Assembly (NCBI RefSeq): GCF_000003195.3
Contig: NC_012876.2
Coordinates: 61,994,407-62,058,406 of the forward strand
Source: Sorghum bicolor
Taxonomy: Eukaryota > Streptophyta > Magnoliopsida > Poales > Poaceae
DNA length: 64,000 nt
Direction of reading: 5' to 3'
The notes below the pieces were generated by a model, which saw nothing but the letters and a program-made list of their open reading frames with translations, was not told the origin of the DNA and made no database searches. The translations under genes were made by a program, and so were the position numbers. How positions within the stretch are numbered: the first letter of the stretch is position 1; every line of letters begins with the position of its first letter. Shown piece by piece: positions 22,401-32,391 of the stretch.

Positions 22401-25332
22401 GGTGGAGGGGGCATTTAGCGCTTTGATCGGTGAAGCCACCGGCACCGTGGAGCATTCACTCGCCCAAATGCAGACACAAGCAGCGCTGAGTACAACCAGA
22501 GCAGCACAGGCAGGCTAGTCGCGAAGATCAAGCGCCGCGTGTCAACGCCATCAGACAAGCTCATGCCTGCAGAGATGCCCAACATGGCAGCCACCACTCA
22601 CCCCACCACTAATGAATGAGCACTTCTGGGACTGCGGCCCTGTGTGGATCAATCTTAGCAGCAACTATACGGCTCGACCTTAGCTTCCAGGAGGAGACAG
22701 CACTGCAGCAGATGAACAAGGGAAGAGAGGAGGGGCTGGAAGGCGGCCACTATCTTATCTAGCATAAGAGGATAAAGACAAGAGGGAAAATGTCAATTCT
22801 CCCCACTCTCTCTCCTCAAATCAGATACATAAGTGCAACAATCATTGCAGTGTGCTACAGTTAAGAATCACGATTTTATAATGGTACTCGGCCAAAATAT
22901 AGACAAAACAATGTAAAACAGCATATACTCCATCCGGTCCAGTATATTAGGCAATGGCAAAAAAAAGCAATACCAAGACGTATTCAATGGCTAATGTCGG
23001 GTGCCGCTCTATGACTTCTGCATGTATGCATGCATGCCACGAGCCTGGCCCACCCTGCATCCCGCTCAAGGAAACACACGCATGCAGCAGTGCCCGGACG
23101 CTTCAGCTTCTCCAGCTGAGTTAATGCACACAGAGATCAAAGCAACATGCCTAATAAAATGGACTCACAATTTTTGCTGTGTCACCTAATAAAATGGACT
23201 GGATGGAGTACCAACTAAGCTCAGTGTCCCACATCAGATTTACCTATAGCAATAGGTACCCTCTTCTGAAAGTAAGGAAGAGGGCATCCTCATTCTTGCT
23301 TCACAATCATTCTTGCTTCACAATATTTGAAAGTAAGGAGAAGTACTTACTCAAACACAGATGCTAGCTGGGTGAATCCACTAAAGGGGCACCATTGAAA
23401 TCCAAAAGGCTGTCAATAAAGACAACATATAATGAGAAATAGGAAAGTTCAAATTATGACAGGTGGTGATTGTGTACTAAGACTGCAAAATATGTCTTCT
23501 AGCGGCATGTTCATTATTCCCTCCTTTCATTTTTTATAACGTGTAGTTTGAGCATTCAAGTTCATGCTTTGACCAAAAATTAGTCCAATAACATGAGTCA
23601 TGTGCCACAAAGATAGTGTTAAGTTCGTATTCAAAATCACTTGTTGATGATTACGAATTTATGATATTGTAACTAGTATCCATAAAATATTATAGGGGAA
23701 ATTTACGGTCAAAGATTGATTTGCACAGTTAAAACAAAGGCAGCAGCACTATAACACACGTTGTAGTAATGCCTATAATACACAAACTAAAAACTAAAAA
23801 GGCGACTGATCATGAAGCAGAATCAACAGAAATGTAAGTCAGCACTTTTTTAATGTCAAATACAGCAGGGGACGCCCTCACTGTAGAAAATTTTGTATTA
23901 AGAAATATATAAAAAGGAGTCAACTATAGAAGAAGAGTCTGGAACCGAGCCAGACAGATATTAGCTCGAGGAGGGTGGCAAGACTAAGCAAAAGAATCTA
24001 TACAGATGTAAATTAGTACTTGTATGACATCAGTGTGTATTTACTCAAATATGTGCACTTACAAGCTCGGAGGTGATATCATAGTTGTCACCAGTCACCC
24101 AGCCACCCATATCAATATCAGCAGAGGGGCGGTGTCCGCTTGCATAAAGCCATCGGCCTTTCTCAATCTTCCGACAGTTAGGACATTGCATCGCTCCTTT
24201 TGCATTGAATGCGGACCCAATACAATCTGGCAAGAAAAACGTGTTTAGTTCAGCAATCTGCCTAAGATATCATAACGTATTTTTCATGCACACGTTCACA
24301 TAAACGCAGATGGGTGAGGCGACAGAGGGATTCTTGGAGATAACAGATAAGAGAAAAAAGCAGATGCGACAACAAAATTGTGCTGATGGTGTTCAAGACT
24401 TCAAATTGAATTAAACTTTGGTGCTCGACAAAATTTCCGGATGCAGTCAGTACTTTACACAAGAAGGTATGAGTAAAATGGAAAAGCAAGCCCCAAAGGT
24501 CCAAACCTTTCATATTGTCACTATGCAAAAGCCATATAGGCCTAATAATTAAGCTAAATCGCCACAAGCAACTGGCCAACCGCTAGTGAAACAACCTAAA
24601 TTACCACTAAATTCAAGCTTACGGATTCGCTCATCAGACCACGAGCTCCAATTAAGCGGTAACGGCTCTACTTGCTCTTACACGTGCAGTTCTCATCCCC
24701 AGCCTAAATTACCGCTAAATTCAAGCTTACGGATTTGCCCGTCAGACCTGGGGCTCCAATTACGCGGGAACGCCTCTACTTACTCGGTTATTCTTACACC
24801 TGCAGTTCTCATCCCCAACCTAAATTACCGCTAAATTCAAGCTTAAGGATTTGCCCGTCAGACCTGGGGCTCCAATTACGCGGGAACGACACTTGGGCTC
24901 CAATTACACAGGAACGCCGCTACTTACTCGTTACTCTTACACGTGCAGTTCTCATCCCCATCATCATCATCATCCGAACATATATGTGCCTAAACATCTC
25001 CGTTGTTCAAGACACTATGAAATCCTGAAAAAAAAAAACCACCAGAATTCCTGTCTTACGGCAAATTACGCCTGTTCCACGGCAAATTGCGCCCGTGGCG
25101 CACGGTACCCGACCAAAGCGACCGTCAGAAGCAGATCCGGATGATGAAACCCCGTAGCCTAGCAGCGGCGCGAGGGAATCTGACCTAGGTGGAACTCGTG
25201 TCCGCATTGCAGCTTGGCGACGGACCGGCCGGCGCCGCGGGCGAGCACCGGATCCAGGCAGATGGAGCAAGCCGCGGCCCCGCCCCCGGCCGCCTCCGCC
25301 GGCGACGCCGGCGGCGACCTCTCCAGATCCAT
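16427..25332 (-). CDS. RING-H2 E3 ubiquitin ligase, RFI2-like, 6 exons
   Basis: Exons in coding order: 25332-25185, 24226-24063, 23409-23351, 21104-21082, 21005-20639, 16949-16427. Phases match throughout and give 427 residues. The RING-H2 ligands are C22, C25, C43, H45, H48, C51, C64 and C67; the domain is split by intron 1 between Leu49 and Asp50. It continues with CIGSAFNAKGAMQCPNC and WCPFSGFTQLASVFE, blocks I associate with Arabidopsis RFI2-type RING proteins (red/far-red signalling and flowering); the ortholog call is inference. The remaining 60 percent is low-complexity, rich in Ser, Pro, His and Gly, probably disordered. Exon 4 is only 23 nt. Intron 5 (about 3.7 kb) and intron 3 (about 2.2 kb) are swollen by transposons, and intron 1 carries a tandem repeat. 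It probably transfers ubiquitin to unknown targets. Confidence 0.85.
17291..19492 (+). mobile_element. Probable non-autonomous LTR retroelement in intron 5 of the RING gene
   Basis: A candidate 5' LTR (17291-17515) starts TGATGTAACACC and ends GGGTGAGACA. It is followed by TCGGTATTCAGAGCT, close to the TGGTATCAGAGC primer-binding site complementary to initiator-Met tRNA. A candidate 3' LTR (19238-19492) starts TGGTGTGACAC and ends GGGTGTGACA. Only about the last 60 bp of the two LTRs align clearly, including a 20-bp exact match (17456 and 19436 regions), and no 5-bp target duplication is seen. The interior has no recognisable gag or pol. A Tourist-like MITE is nested inside. It is either old or misdelimited. 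Confidence 0.45.
18286..18479. mobile_element. Tourist-like MITE (194 bp)
   Basis: Inverted ends GGCCAGTCTCAATGG and CGCATTGAGACTGGCC are flanked by a TAA target duplication (18283-18285 and 18480-18482), as in the PIF/Harbinger superfamily. The interior has further palindromic blocks built on GAGTTTCATGG and ATGAAACTC. It is non-coding and nested in the LTR-like insert. Confidence 0.88.
22080..22790. other. GC-rich unassigned segment in intron 3 of the RING gene
   Basis: This block is clearly richer in GC than its surroundings and carries overlapping open frames in several phases (for example 22076-22518, +). None shows a recognisable domain, and no splice-compatible sequence adds to the RING protein. 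It probably derives from an old transposon or captured gene fragment. Confidence 0.35.
22928..23208. mobile_element. Stowaway-type MITE in intron 3 of the RING gene
   Basis: The left end CTCCATCCGGTCCAG and right end GGACTGGATGGAG are inverted repeats flanked by TA (22926-22927 and 23209-23210). A direct internal repeat of ACCTAATAAAATGGACT-like sequence occurs near the right end. It is about 280 bp and non-coding. Confidence 0.75.
24594..24962. repeat. Tandem repeat, about 113-bp unit, about 3.3 copies, in intron 1 of the RING gene
   Basis: The unit runs from CCTAAATTACCGCTAAATTC through CAGACCTGGGGCTCCAATTA to TGCAGTTCTCATCCCCA. Copies start near 24594, 24704 and 24820, so the period is 110-116 bp. 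The third copy contains an extra internal duplication of GGGCTCCAATTAC...GGAACG. The array ends in a short CAT repeat (24960-24975). Confidence 0.9.
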
Positions 25333-25778
25333 CTGCGCGCGTCCCCCCGCTCCGCCTGCTGCTGCCTCTCTGTCTCTCTCTTCCTCGCCGCGGAGGCCCT
25401 CGTGGGGATGGGGGGGGACCGTGAGCACGTAGGGGAAGGACAGGGGAGGGGAGAGAGAAACGAGGACGGTGTGTCCGAACGGAATGGATGGAAGGAGGGT
25501 GGAAGACGGGAAATGGTTGTAGTGATCGAGAAAAAAATGGACGATGATTATTGGCATTTTCTATGCTGGTGGTTTTACCTCGCAAATGGTTTTTTTTTTC
25601 CTTTTTGTGACGTGGCATGTCTGCGTTGTATGTTTGCTGGATGACACTTGTCATGGTTGGTTATAGGAACAGGTTCATTTTTAGGTTTCTGTTGATGCCT
25701 TGAGGGGATCGATCATGCGTGACAGGGTGTGTTATCAAACAGGCATGTGATAAAGTATTTACTATGTAAAAAAAAGTA

Positions 25779-26032
25779 CTATCTCCGTCAAAAAAAAAAT
25801 GCAAGTTGCGTGCCACTTAAAGCGATTCATGTTTAATCAAGTTTTTAGCAAATGGTATTCATATTTATGAGTCTAAATTAATTTATATTATGAAAATATA
25901 TTTCGTAACTAATCTAAAGGTATTTATTTAGCATCATAAAGTATTGATAATTTTTCATCTATATTTGGTTAAACTCAAGATATTAAAACATGGCACTGTA
26001 CTAGAATTGTATTCTTTTTAGGACAAAGGGAG
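25779..26032. mobile_element. Stowaway-like MITE
   Basis: Left end CTATCTCCGTC and right end GGACAAAGGGAG are flanked by TA (25777-25778, 26033-26034). The AT-rich interior, with GTCTAAATTAATTTATATTATGA-like sequence, is typical of grass Stowaway relatives. Confidence 0.65.
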
Positions 26033-27273
26033 TATTTACTATGTCACATGTCGAATGCTTATTATTTAGAGACTTCTTTTTACATGTGGTAATATAGATA
26101 TTGTTTATTCAATGAACTTGTAATAAGGATGTAAAACCGTAGAAGTTCATCCCACGTATTATGCATCCCCTTGTGTTTGTACCATTGTTTCTTGATAGCC
26201 AAAAGGCATTATGTGGCATTTTTCAAGAACTAGGTTGATAAAACAAAATTTTGTCACAATAGTTGCCAGATTTCATATTTTTATCTAGTAAACCATAAAC
26301 TTCTTAGGATCTAAGTTGTATTGCTTAAATTGAGCTTGTTTGTATCCTCGTATACCATGATAAGCATGCTTCTTAACATAGGTAAACTCTGCTTTATAGA
26401 AAGCAACCACAAACGTACATGATAAGCGTAAATCACCATAAGTTTCACAATGATCCTCTTCTTTTTGTGAATTAAAGCTTCATTTTAAGGATTATATTGG
26501 AGGCATCATGCGTCTGTGCATAAGCAATGATAGATCTATCTATAAGCGGTGAGGCCACCTGTTTCCATAGGTTTCGCCAAAATACATCATTTAACTCCCT
26601 TCTTAGATTTTGGATTATAGTAAATATGTTCATTGTGTAATGCTTGTATTAATTAATTGACTTAAAAACAACAAGTTTCACACACACACACACACTTGGT
26701 AAACTTGCTAGGATGCAAATTGCATCACTTAAGTTTGTCCAATATTTTCCATGCTCTTGTTCTCTACATTACTTCTTGATAGATAAACTGAGAACCAAGG
26801 TAGTATATGAGTTTATAGTACTTATGGTTAGCATAGCTGCTTTGTTTTTTAGGTTTCTGTTGAGGCCATTAAGTGGTACTTGTTTTGGCATAAAAGTCTT
26901 TGTCATCATGTCACTTTGCCACTTGCCAAAGTATATATGATTCCTAGGAACATCTTTTATGTGTACAATACATGGTCAGTACAAGGCCACTTGGTATTTA
27001 TAAACTTCTTATTAGAGGATTTGCGTTGCTTAATTTGCATCATGTCCATGTTGTATCTTGGTCAATGTCATAGTTATCAGCATAAGCTCATTGCAATCAA
27101 CTCTTTCCAGGCGCGAGTCAAACTCTTGCATAACGGTCTAACTCTTGTGCATAGTGTCTTATTTTGTTTTTTTATTGGGTTATGTAGTAAACTTTGGCAC
27201 ATTGAATATCAAAAACGAAGTGAATAACTGTTAAAAGGCTTGTTTCGAAACAATATTGGGGATTTAAGTTGTA

Positions 27274-27538
27274 CTTCCTCTGTCCTTGAATAAATTGATT
27301 TATAGAGTTGTCTTAGGTCAATTTTTTTAAAAACTTTGACTGATTTTTTAGAAAAATTAATACTTATAATATCATATTAGTATCATTAGATTTATCATAA
27401 AATATATTTTCATAAAGTGCTCATTTTGTGATATATATATATATATTATTATTATTTTTATATAAAGTTAATCAAATTTTAAAAAAGTTCAACTGGCATA
27501 AATTGTAGGAAATGATTTTTTTTAGGGATAGAAGGAGC
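27274..27538. mobile_element. Degenerate Stowaway-like MITE
   Basis: Left end CTTCCTCTGTCCTTGAA follows TA; right end TTTTAGGGATAGAAGGAG is its imperfect inverse, followed by CA rather than TA. Internal TTGATTTATAGAG and GGCATAAATTGTA support the same family. Confidence 0.55.
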
Positions 27539-27793
27539 ACTCGGTGCAAATTAATTGGGATCCAATACCTAGACTTCATTAGAAATGAATCTCTGCGTCC
27601 AAATTAATTAAACTCCAAACTGGCCGGGCAAATAGTTTACAGCAGTGCAAAGCAGCAAAGGTCAAACCAAACAAGAAACACAACACAAGGACTTGGTCAA
27701 CAAGTACGGTCAGGGACCAATGAGGAACACCAAAAAAAAGAAAAAAAAACACACAAAACTAATGGGAGGCAGAGCCACCACTGGTAGCCACAA

Positions 27794-28513
27794 TTAGTAG
27801 CTCGTCATCTTGAGCAACTGCGCGCTCATCCGGCGGCGAACCCTGGTGATGTACATGCCGGCGGCCCGGTCGATCTCGTCCTCGATCCTGAACTCCTGCC
27901 CGTCTCCCTCCCGGCGCCTCCGGATGACGTCGAGCACCGACGACGTCTCATCGTCATCGACGACGACGAGCCCATCCATTGCGGCCGCCAAACAATCATC
28001 ACCGCCGCCACGGCCGTGGCCATCAACTTCGTCGTCGAACAGCGAGCGCAGCGCGAGTGTCCAGTCGGCGGTGCAGCCCCCGTCACCGTCGTCGCCGTCG
28101 CCTTCCGCTTGGACGACTAGAAGAAGCAGCAAGCTGCTGGCGGGGGCGACGACGGGGAGGCCGCCAGCGGCGACTACTACGCCCTCGTCGTCGTCGTCGT
28201 CGTCGTCGTCCGCCGGCGCGAGGGGCCTGCAGGCGGCGTCACGGCAGTAGTGCTGCGCCGCCGGCGCCGCCTTCTCGTGGCACGGCTGGCGCGGCGTCGT
28301 CGTAGTAAGCGCGCGGATGTGGCGGGATATCCCGGCGAGCACCGCGGCCCTGCGGCGCGGCGAGGCCATCAGAAAGAGGAGGCGTGCCCTGAGGACGCCG
28401 GCCTTCCGCCGCAGCGCGCCCACCGCCTTGCTCACGAGCTCGGCCGCCTTGCCAATGCTCTTCATGGCGGTTGATTGCTGTGCTCGGTCGGCCAGGATAA
28501 AGGTGAAATCCAC
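27794..28513 (-). CDS. DUF761-like (cotton-fibre-expressed-type) protein, single exon
   Basis: An uninterrupted 239-residue frame. The N-terminal region is basic (MKSIGKAAELVSKAVGALRR, then an Arg-rich LRARLLFLMASPRRR block), the middle is low-complexity with a run of eight Asp, and the C-terminus reads FRIEDEIDRAAGMYITRVRR. That C-terminal pattern, an acidic D-E-[IV]-D-x-x-A then Y/F-I-x-R-[FV]-R, is the signature of the plant DUF761 family of unknown function. The first Met is at 28513, but Met17 at 28465 starts a more family-like N-terminus. A TATA-like box lies at 28708-28717. A homologous short intronless gene is expected for the family; a biochemical role is unknown. Confidence 0.65.
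   Translation of the reverse strand: MDFTFILADRAQQSTAMKSIGKAAELVSKAVGALRRKAGVLRARLLFLMASPRRRAAVLAGISRHIRALTTTTPRQPCHEKAAPAAQHYCRDAACRPLAPADDDDDDDDEGVVVAAGGLPVVAPASSLLLLLVVQAEGDGDDGDGGCTADWTLALRSLFDDEVDGHGRGGGDDCLAAAMDGLVVVDDDETSSVLDVIRRRREGDGQEFRIEDEIDRAAGMYITRVRRRMSAQLLKMTSY
28184..28210. repeat. GTC/GAC trinucleotide repeat inside the DUF761-like gene
   Basis: Nine tandem GTC units on the + strand encode the run of Asp in the minus-strand protein. Such in-frame triplet runs vary in length between lines. Confidence 0.85.
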
Positions 28514-28707
28514 TTAGTAGCTTTACCGTATGGCTGGGCTGTACGTAGTACTAGTCTACGAAACTAGGAGAGTACTACGACTACGAGACAGCTGCACTCA
28601 AAACTAGCAGTATGTAAGTGCACGTACTGGTGCAGAGACATGCATATGCATGCATATATATGGAGGACTGGACTGGTCGGAATGAAGGAATAATGGGTGC
28701 CTTGTCC

Positions 28708-28717
28708 TTTATATATA
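28708..28717 (-). promoter_or_regulatory. TATA box, DUF761-like gene
   Basis: Read on the minus strand the sequence is CTATATATAAAGG, about 195 bp before the first ATG. It would place the transcript start near 28680 with a 5' leader of about 170-215 nt. Confidence 0.45.
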
Positions 28718-29574
28718 GATGAAAAAAGATATCGAGATTGATATGTGTGTATGCATGCACAGCTAGCTGATCTCCCAAAGCTGAAAGGTACGTAAAGGAC
28801 AAGAGAAAAGCATTGGATTATTAGGTACTAAGGAAAACCTTGGAGATTTGTATCGATGGACTTGATTTCGTGCTCACATGCATGCAAAAGTACAGAGAGA
28901 TACAGGTTAGGCAAGCCAAGCGAGTGGCGTGTTTGTGTTTCCTTGCGTTTCAAACCGCACTAAACCCAGAACGTCTATGCTCATTTGCATTGTCTGTTCA
29001 CTGATTTAGGAAGTTATAGTTAAAAATACTATTAATTAATTTATTATAAGAGAAAAACACTGACAAAAAAAATACAGTTTGTAAAATAAGTGAACGCGAG
29101 GAGCGGATCAATACGTCGTCGACGATCGTGTCGTGTAATGCGCTCCATACGATACGACGCAATGTACAGAGCTTAGCTTTTGCTTTGCTTTGCCTTGCCT
29201 GCCGCACACACGCTAGCTTGCATTGGATACACCTTTGCTGCAGCTTACGTACGCAGCGTCGTGTGTGCATGGCACACAGTTCGCGGCTCATATGCTGAGT
29301 TGCTGACGACGACGACGATCACCTTCAATTCGCTATACCTATATATATACGTGTCGACCCACCACGGCACCACACATATCTAACGACGACCTGCGCAGCT
29401 GCTTTTGTTTGTTTTTCCTAGCTTATTATCTCGTTATCTGCTAGCCGTGCTTTTCCTTTAGTTTCCGTCTCCGCGCGCGCGTGGCCACTCCGCTTTATTT
29501 TGTTGCGTCGCCGCGTACGCGTAGGTGTGGCCGTGGCTGTGTGGCGCACGCCATCATAACGGTTGGATAATTAA

Positions 29575-29862
29575 GGCCATGTTTGGTATATAGCTCAATT
29601 TTATTAGTAAAAACTATTTTTTAGAAAATAGCTTTATAAGTAATTTTCTAAGTGAAGTTAACTTGTTTTGAAAAAAAAAATATTTGGTAAAATAGCTTCA
29701 ACTATTTCATGCATAGATGAAAGAGAGAAATACGGGAGAAAACTGTAATGAGCTATTGTGAGAGGAGAAGAAAAGCAACTTCACCTATGAAGCTGTTTTA
29801 GAAATAATTATTTGATAAAAAAATAGCTTATAGAGCTTTTGTGAGATGTACCAAACTGGCCC
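29575..29862. mobile_element. MITE with GGCCATGTTTGGTA ends (hAT-like)
   Basis: Left end GGCCATGTTTGGTA and right end TGTACCAAACTGGCC form a good inverted pair over about 288 bp. The interior repeats AAATAGCTT/AAAATAGCTTATAGAGC motifs. No clear target duplication was resolved, so superfamily is uncertain. Confidence 0.6.
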
Positions 29863-29908
29863 AAATAAAAAAAACGGATGGACAATTAAATACATTTTTT
29901 CTTTTGCA

Positions 29909-29910
<2 letters not shown>

Positions 29911-29952
<42 letters not shown>
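29911..29952. repeat. (TA)n microsatellite
   Basis: About 20 uninterrupted TA units. It precedes a Stowaway-like segment starting at about 29953 (CTTTGTCCGTACCTC) but no Micron-like MITE. Confidence 0.9.
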
Positions 29953-29954
<2 letters not shown>

Positions 29955-30252
29955 TTTGTCCGTACCTCTAAAAAATTGTTTAAGACAATGTTTGAGTCAA
30001 ATATTGAGAATATAAACCATAAATAACTTGTAGTTTGTTGAGTTTAGAAATGCAAAAATTATATGAATAGATCTATCTTGAAAATACTTTCACAAATATA
30101 TATATATATATACATTTTTTGGTAATTATTTTTAGAAAAACAAGGAGTATGTATATGCACCATCGATTAATCAATTATTATGTCATTAATTATTTTATTA
30201 CTATAACTGCTTTTTTAGACGATTTTATTACTATACTGTTGGTATGTACTCC

Positions 30253-30256
<4 letters not shown>

Positions 30257-30320
<64 letters not shown>
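30257..30320. repeat. Long (TA)n microsatellite, left flank of MITE copy 2
   Basis: About 32 TA units without interruption, ending directly at the MITE boundary. Confidence 0.95.
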
Positions 30321-30322
<2 letters not shown>

Positions 30323-30690
30323 ACGCGTTTCTTTTACACGCGCGTGTAGTTACTCTCATCTATGTATCTCTAGATTTAAGGTGTATATGACCGGACGAAA
30401 TATATATAGACAAAGTATATGATCATACTAGACCATCTAGAGTGATATGTATGTTAAGTATGCATACATACATAGAGTATATGGTTATACTTATTGTATA
30501 TAATATAGTAGTGGCATTTTAGTAATATATTTAAAATATAATTTTTTTTGAAAAATTTTCGCGTGGTAAGATCCTGAGTATCTTAATATGAGTATATAAA
30601 CATACTCAAACTGATAAACAAGTATGAATACATACACAATGTAGTTTATGAAGATGAGAGTAACTACACGTACGTGTACAAAGGAATTTC
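30321..30690. mobile_element. Micron-like MITE inserted in a TA microsatellite, copy 2
   Basis: This is a near-identical copy of 12120-12488: long blocks match, such as GTATATGACCGGACGAAAT and GATCATACTAGACCATCTAG, with only scattered substitutions and small indels. The same inverted repeats lie near both ends. It is bordered on the left by a 64-bp (TA)n and on the right by a TA-rich tract (30691-30720). Two independent loci with TA tracts on both sides support an element that targets, or carries, TA repeats. Confidence 0.8.
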
Positions 30691-30691
30691 C

Positions 30692-30722
<31 letters not shown>

Positions 30723-31274
30723 GCAAGAAGACCTTTTTGGGCAGGAAGTAAAAGAAAATTTTTTTGGCGTTTTTTAGTTGTAGAGATTTGAATCTTCACT
30801 AGCTTGGCCACGTTGTCGATTGATCGATTGGTCGGTCGCAACGGAGAGGAGATTATTGGCGCACATGTAGAAAGGGATACATGCATAGATAAGAGGAGTT
30901 GCTTGTTGATCCATCACTGCGGCTTTATTATTTACGATCGGGAAGCTCTCTGCATTGTGTGCTGGTTTGTCGCTTGACATCAAATACTTCTGCTGCACAA
31001 GGCGAAAACGAAGTTGTTAATTGCAATAATATACTCCTTCTGTATCAAAAAAAAGTCGAGATTTCGTGATTACTTGACGTTTTGCACTCTGGGTGCTCGC
31101 CTGGACAGAAATATCCCCAGCGCTCACATCCGTTCGAGTTACTCCCGATGGCCGCACGTTCTCGGCTCTCGCGCTGGCCCCTCCATGCGCGTCCCTTCCT
31201 CTCCACAGCACAGGCGTGCAGCAAAGCGGCCAAACGCGCGATCCATCAGTGGCCAAACGCGAGCGCCAACAATT

Positions 31275-31606
31275 CAGGCCCCTAAAATTTTTCATCCATC
31301 CCATCCAATCTTTAGACACATACATAAAACATTAAATATAGATAAAAAAAATAAACTAATTTTACAGTTTGGTTAAAAATCGCGAGACGAATCTTTTAAG
31401 CCTAATTAGTCCATGATTAGCCTTAAGTGCTACAGTAACTTATATGTGTTAATGACAGATTAATTATGCTTAATAGATTTGTCTTTCAGTTTCCAAACGA
31501 ACTATATAATTTATTTTTTTATTAGTTTCTAAAAATTCCTCCCGACATCTTCCGATATATCTAATGTGACACCCAAAAAAATTTTCATTTCCAATCTAGC
31601 TAACAC
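31275..31606. mobile_element. Degenerate copy of the GGCC(C/T)TGTTTA MITE family
   Basis: The interior matches the element at 51925-52225 almost throughout: ACACATACATAAAACATTAA, GCGAGACGAATCTTTTAAGC, TTAATTATGCTTAATA and CCCGACATC blocks occur in the same order. The terminal repeats are eroded (CAGGCCCCTAAAA on the left, CCAATCTAGC on the right). Confidence 0.65.
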
Positions 31607-31884
31607 TCGCACCGCTATTTAATAGGGGCAAATATAGAAAGATAACTCCTAATTAATCACTTCTTGGTTACCATAATCATGTTCTAAACGTCAAAAATTT
31701 TAGATGTGGAGGGAGTATAGATTATTACTCTGTATACTGTTTTTTTAATCGATAGGGGTGTAAAAAAGGGTATTAACTACTCCCTTCATCACTAAAAGAA
31801 TTAAATTCTAGAACAATGTCATACTATTTTAGTATATCAAGTTATAGATAAAAAAGTATAAATATTTATAAGGAAAAAGTTCAA

Positions 31885-32391
31885 ATTACTCTCTTCAAGT
31901 TTGGCATATGTCAAGATTACCCCCCTAAACTTATATTTGGTTCAATTTACTCCATCCAATTATTTCAGTTGGTCTAGTTTACCCCTTAACATGATTTGTT
32001 ATTTCTGTTTTTTCACGTATTAGTTGAGTTTTAATATCAACTTTTATGATATGATGGAGAACATCATAAGTTATGTTAGAAAAAAAATACATCTTAACTT
32101 TTTACCAAAATTTTGATAGCTTAGAAAATTTAAAAATAAATTAACAGTAGAGATACAATATCATATAAAACATAATGATGAAAAAAATATAGTGCATTTT
32201 TCTAACACAAAAGACAATGTCCTCTATCACCTCACAAAGTTTGAATTAAAATATAATTTGTGCTTAGAGAAACAAAAAAGAAAAATCTTTTTAGGTGTTA
32301 GTTGGACCAACTTAAATAGTTGGAGGGAGTAAATTGAACCAAATGTTAGTTTAGGAGGTTGTTTGGACATAGGCCAATTGAAGGGAGTAAT
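31885..32391. mobile_element. MITE with about 100-bp terminal inverted repeats
   Basis: The first about 100 bp (ATTACTCTCTTCAAG..., then TTTGGTTCAATTTACTCC) are the imperfect inverse of the last about 100 bp (...GGAGTAAATTGAACCAAA, then TTGAAGGGAGTAAT). The 300-bp middle is AT-rich. Long arms suggest a Mutator-like or foldback element; no target duplication was resolved. Confidence 0.7.

Larger units (their letters stand above)
25340..27793. other. Intergenic region between the RING and DUF761-like genes
   Basis: It contains the RING gene promoter and 5' UTR (about 25333-25560, GC-rich), two Stowaway-like MITEs (25779-26032, 27274-27538), a (CA)8 run at about 26679-26694, and AT-rich sequence with many stops. 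A motif TTTTTAGGTTTCTGTTGA occurs near both 25676 and 26847, hinting at an old duplication. Open frames at 26713-27227 show no coding character that I recognise. Confidence 0.5.

Noticed and set aside
22076..22518. Possible extra exon of the RING gene or separate gene at 22.1-22.5 kb
   Set aside because: It is on the wrong strand for the RING gene, and no domain or splice-compatible exon is seen; exon 3 joins microexon 4 without it.
25007..25654. 215-codon minus frame across the RING gene first exon
   Set aside because: It is a shadow frame of the true exon 1, which reads the RING cysteines in a different phase.
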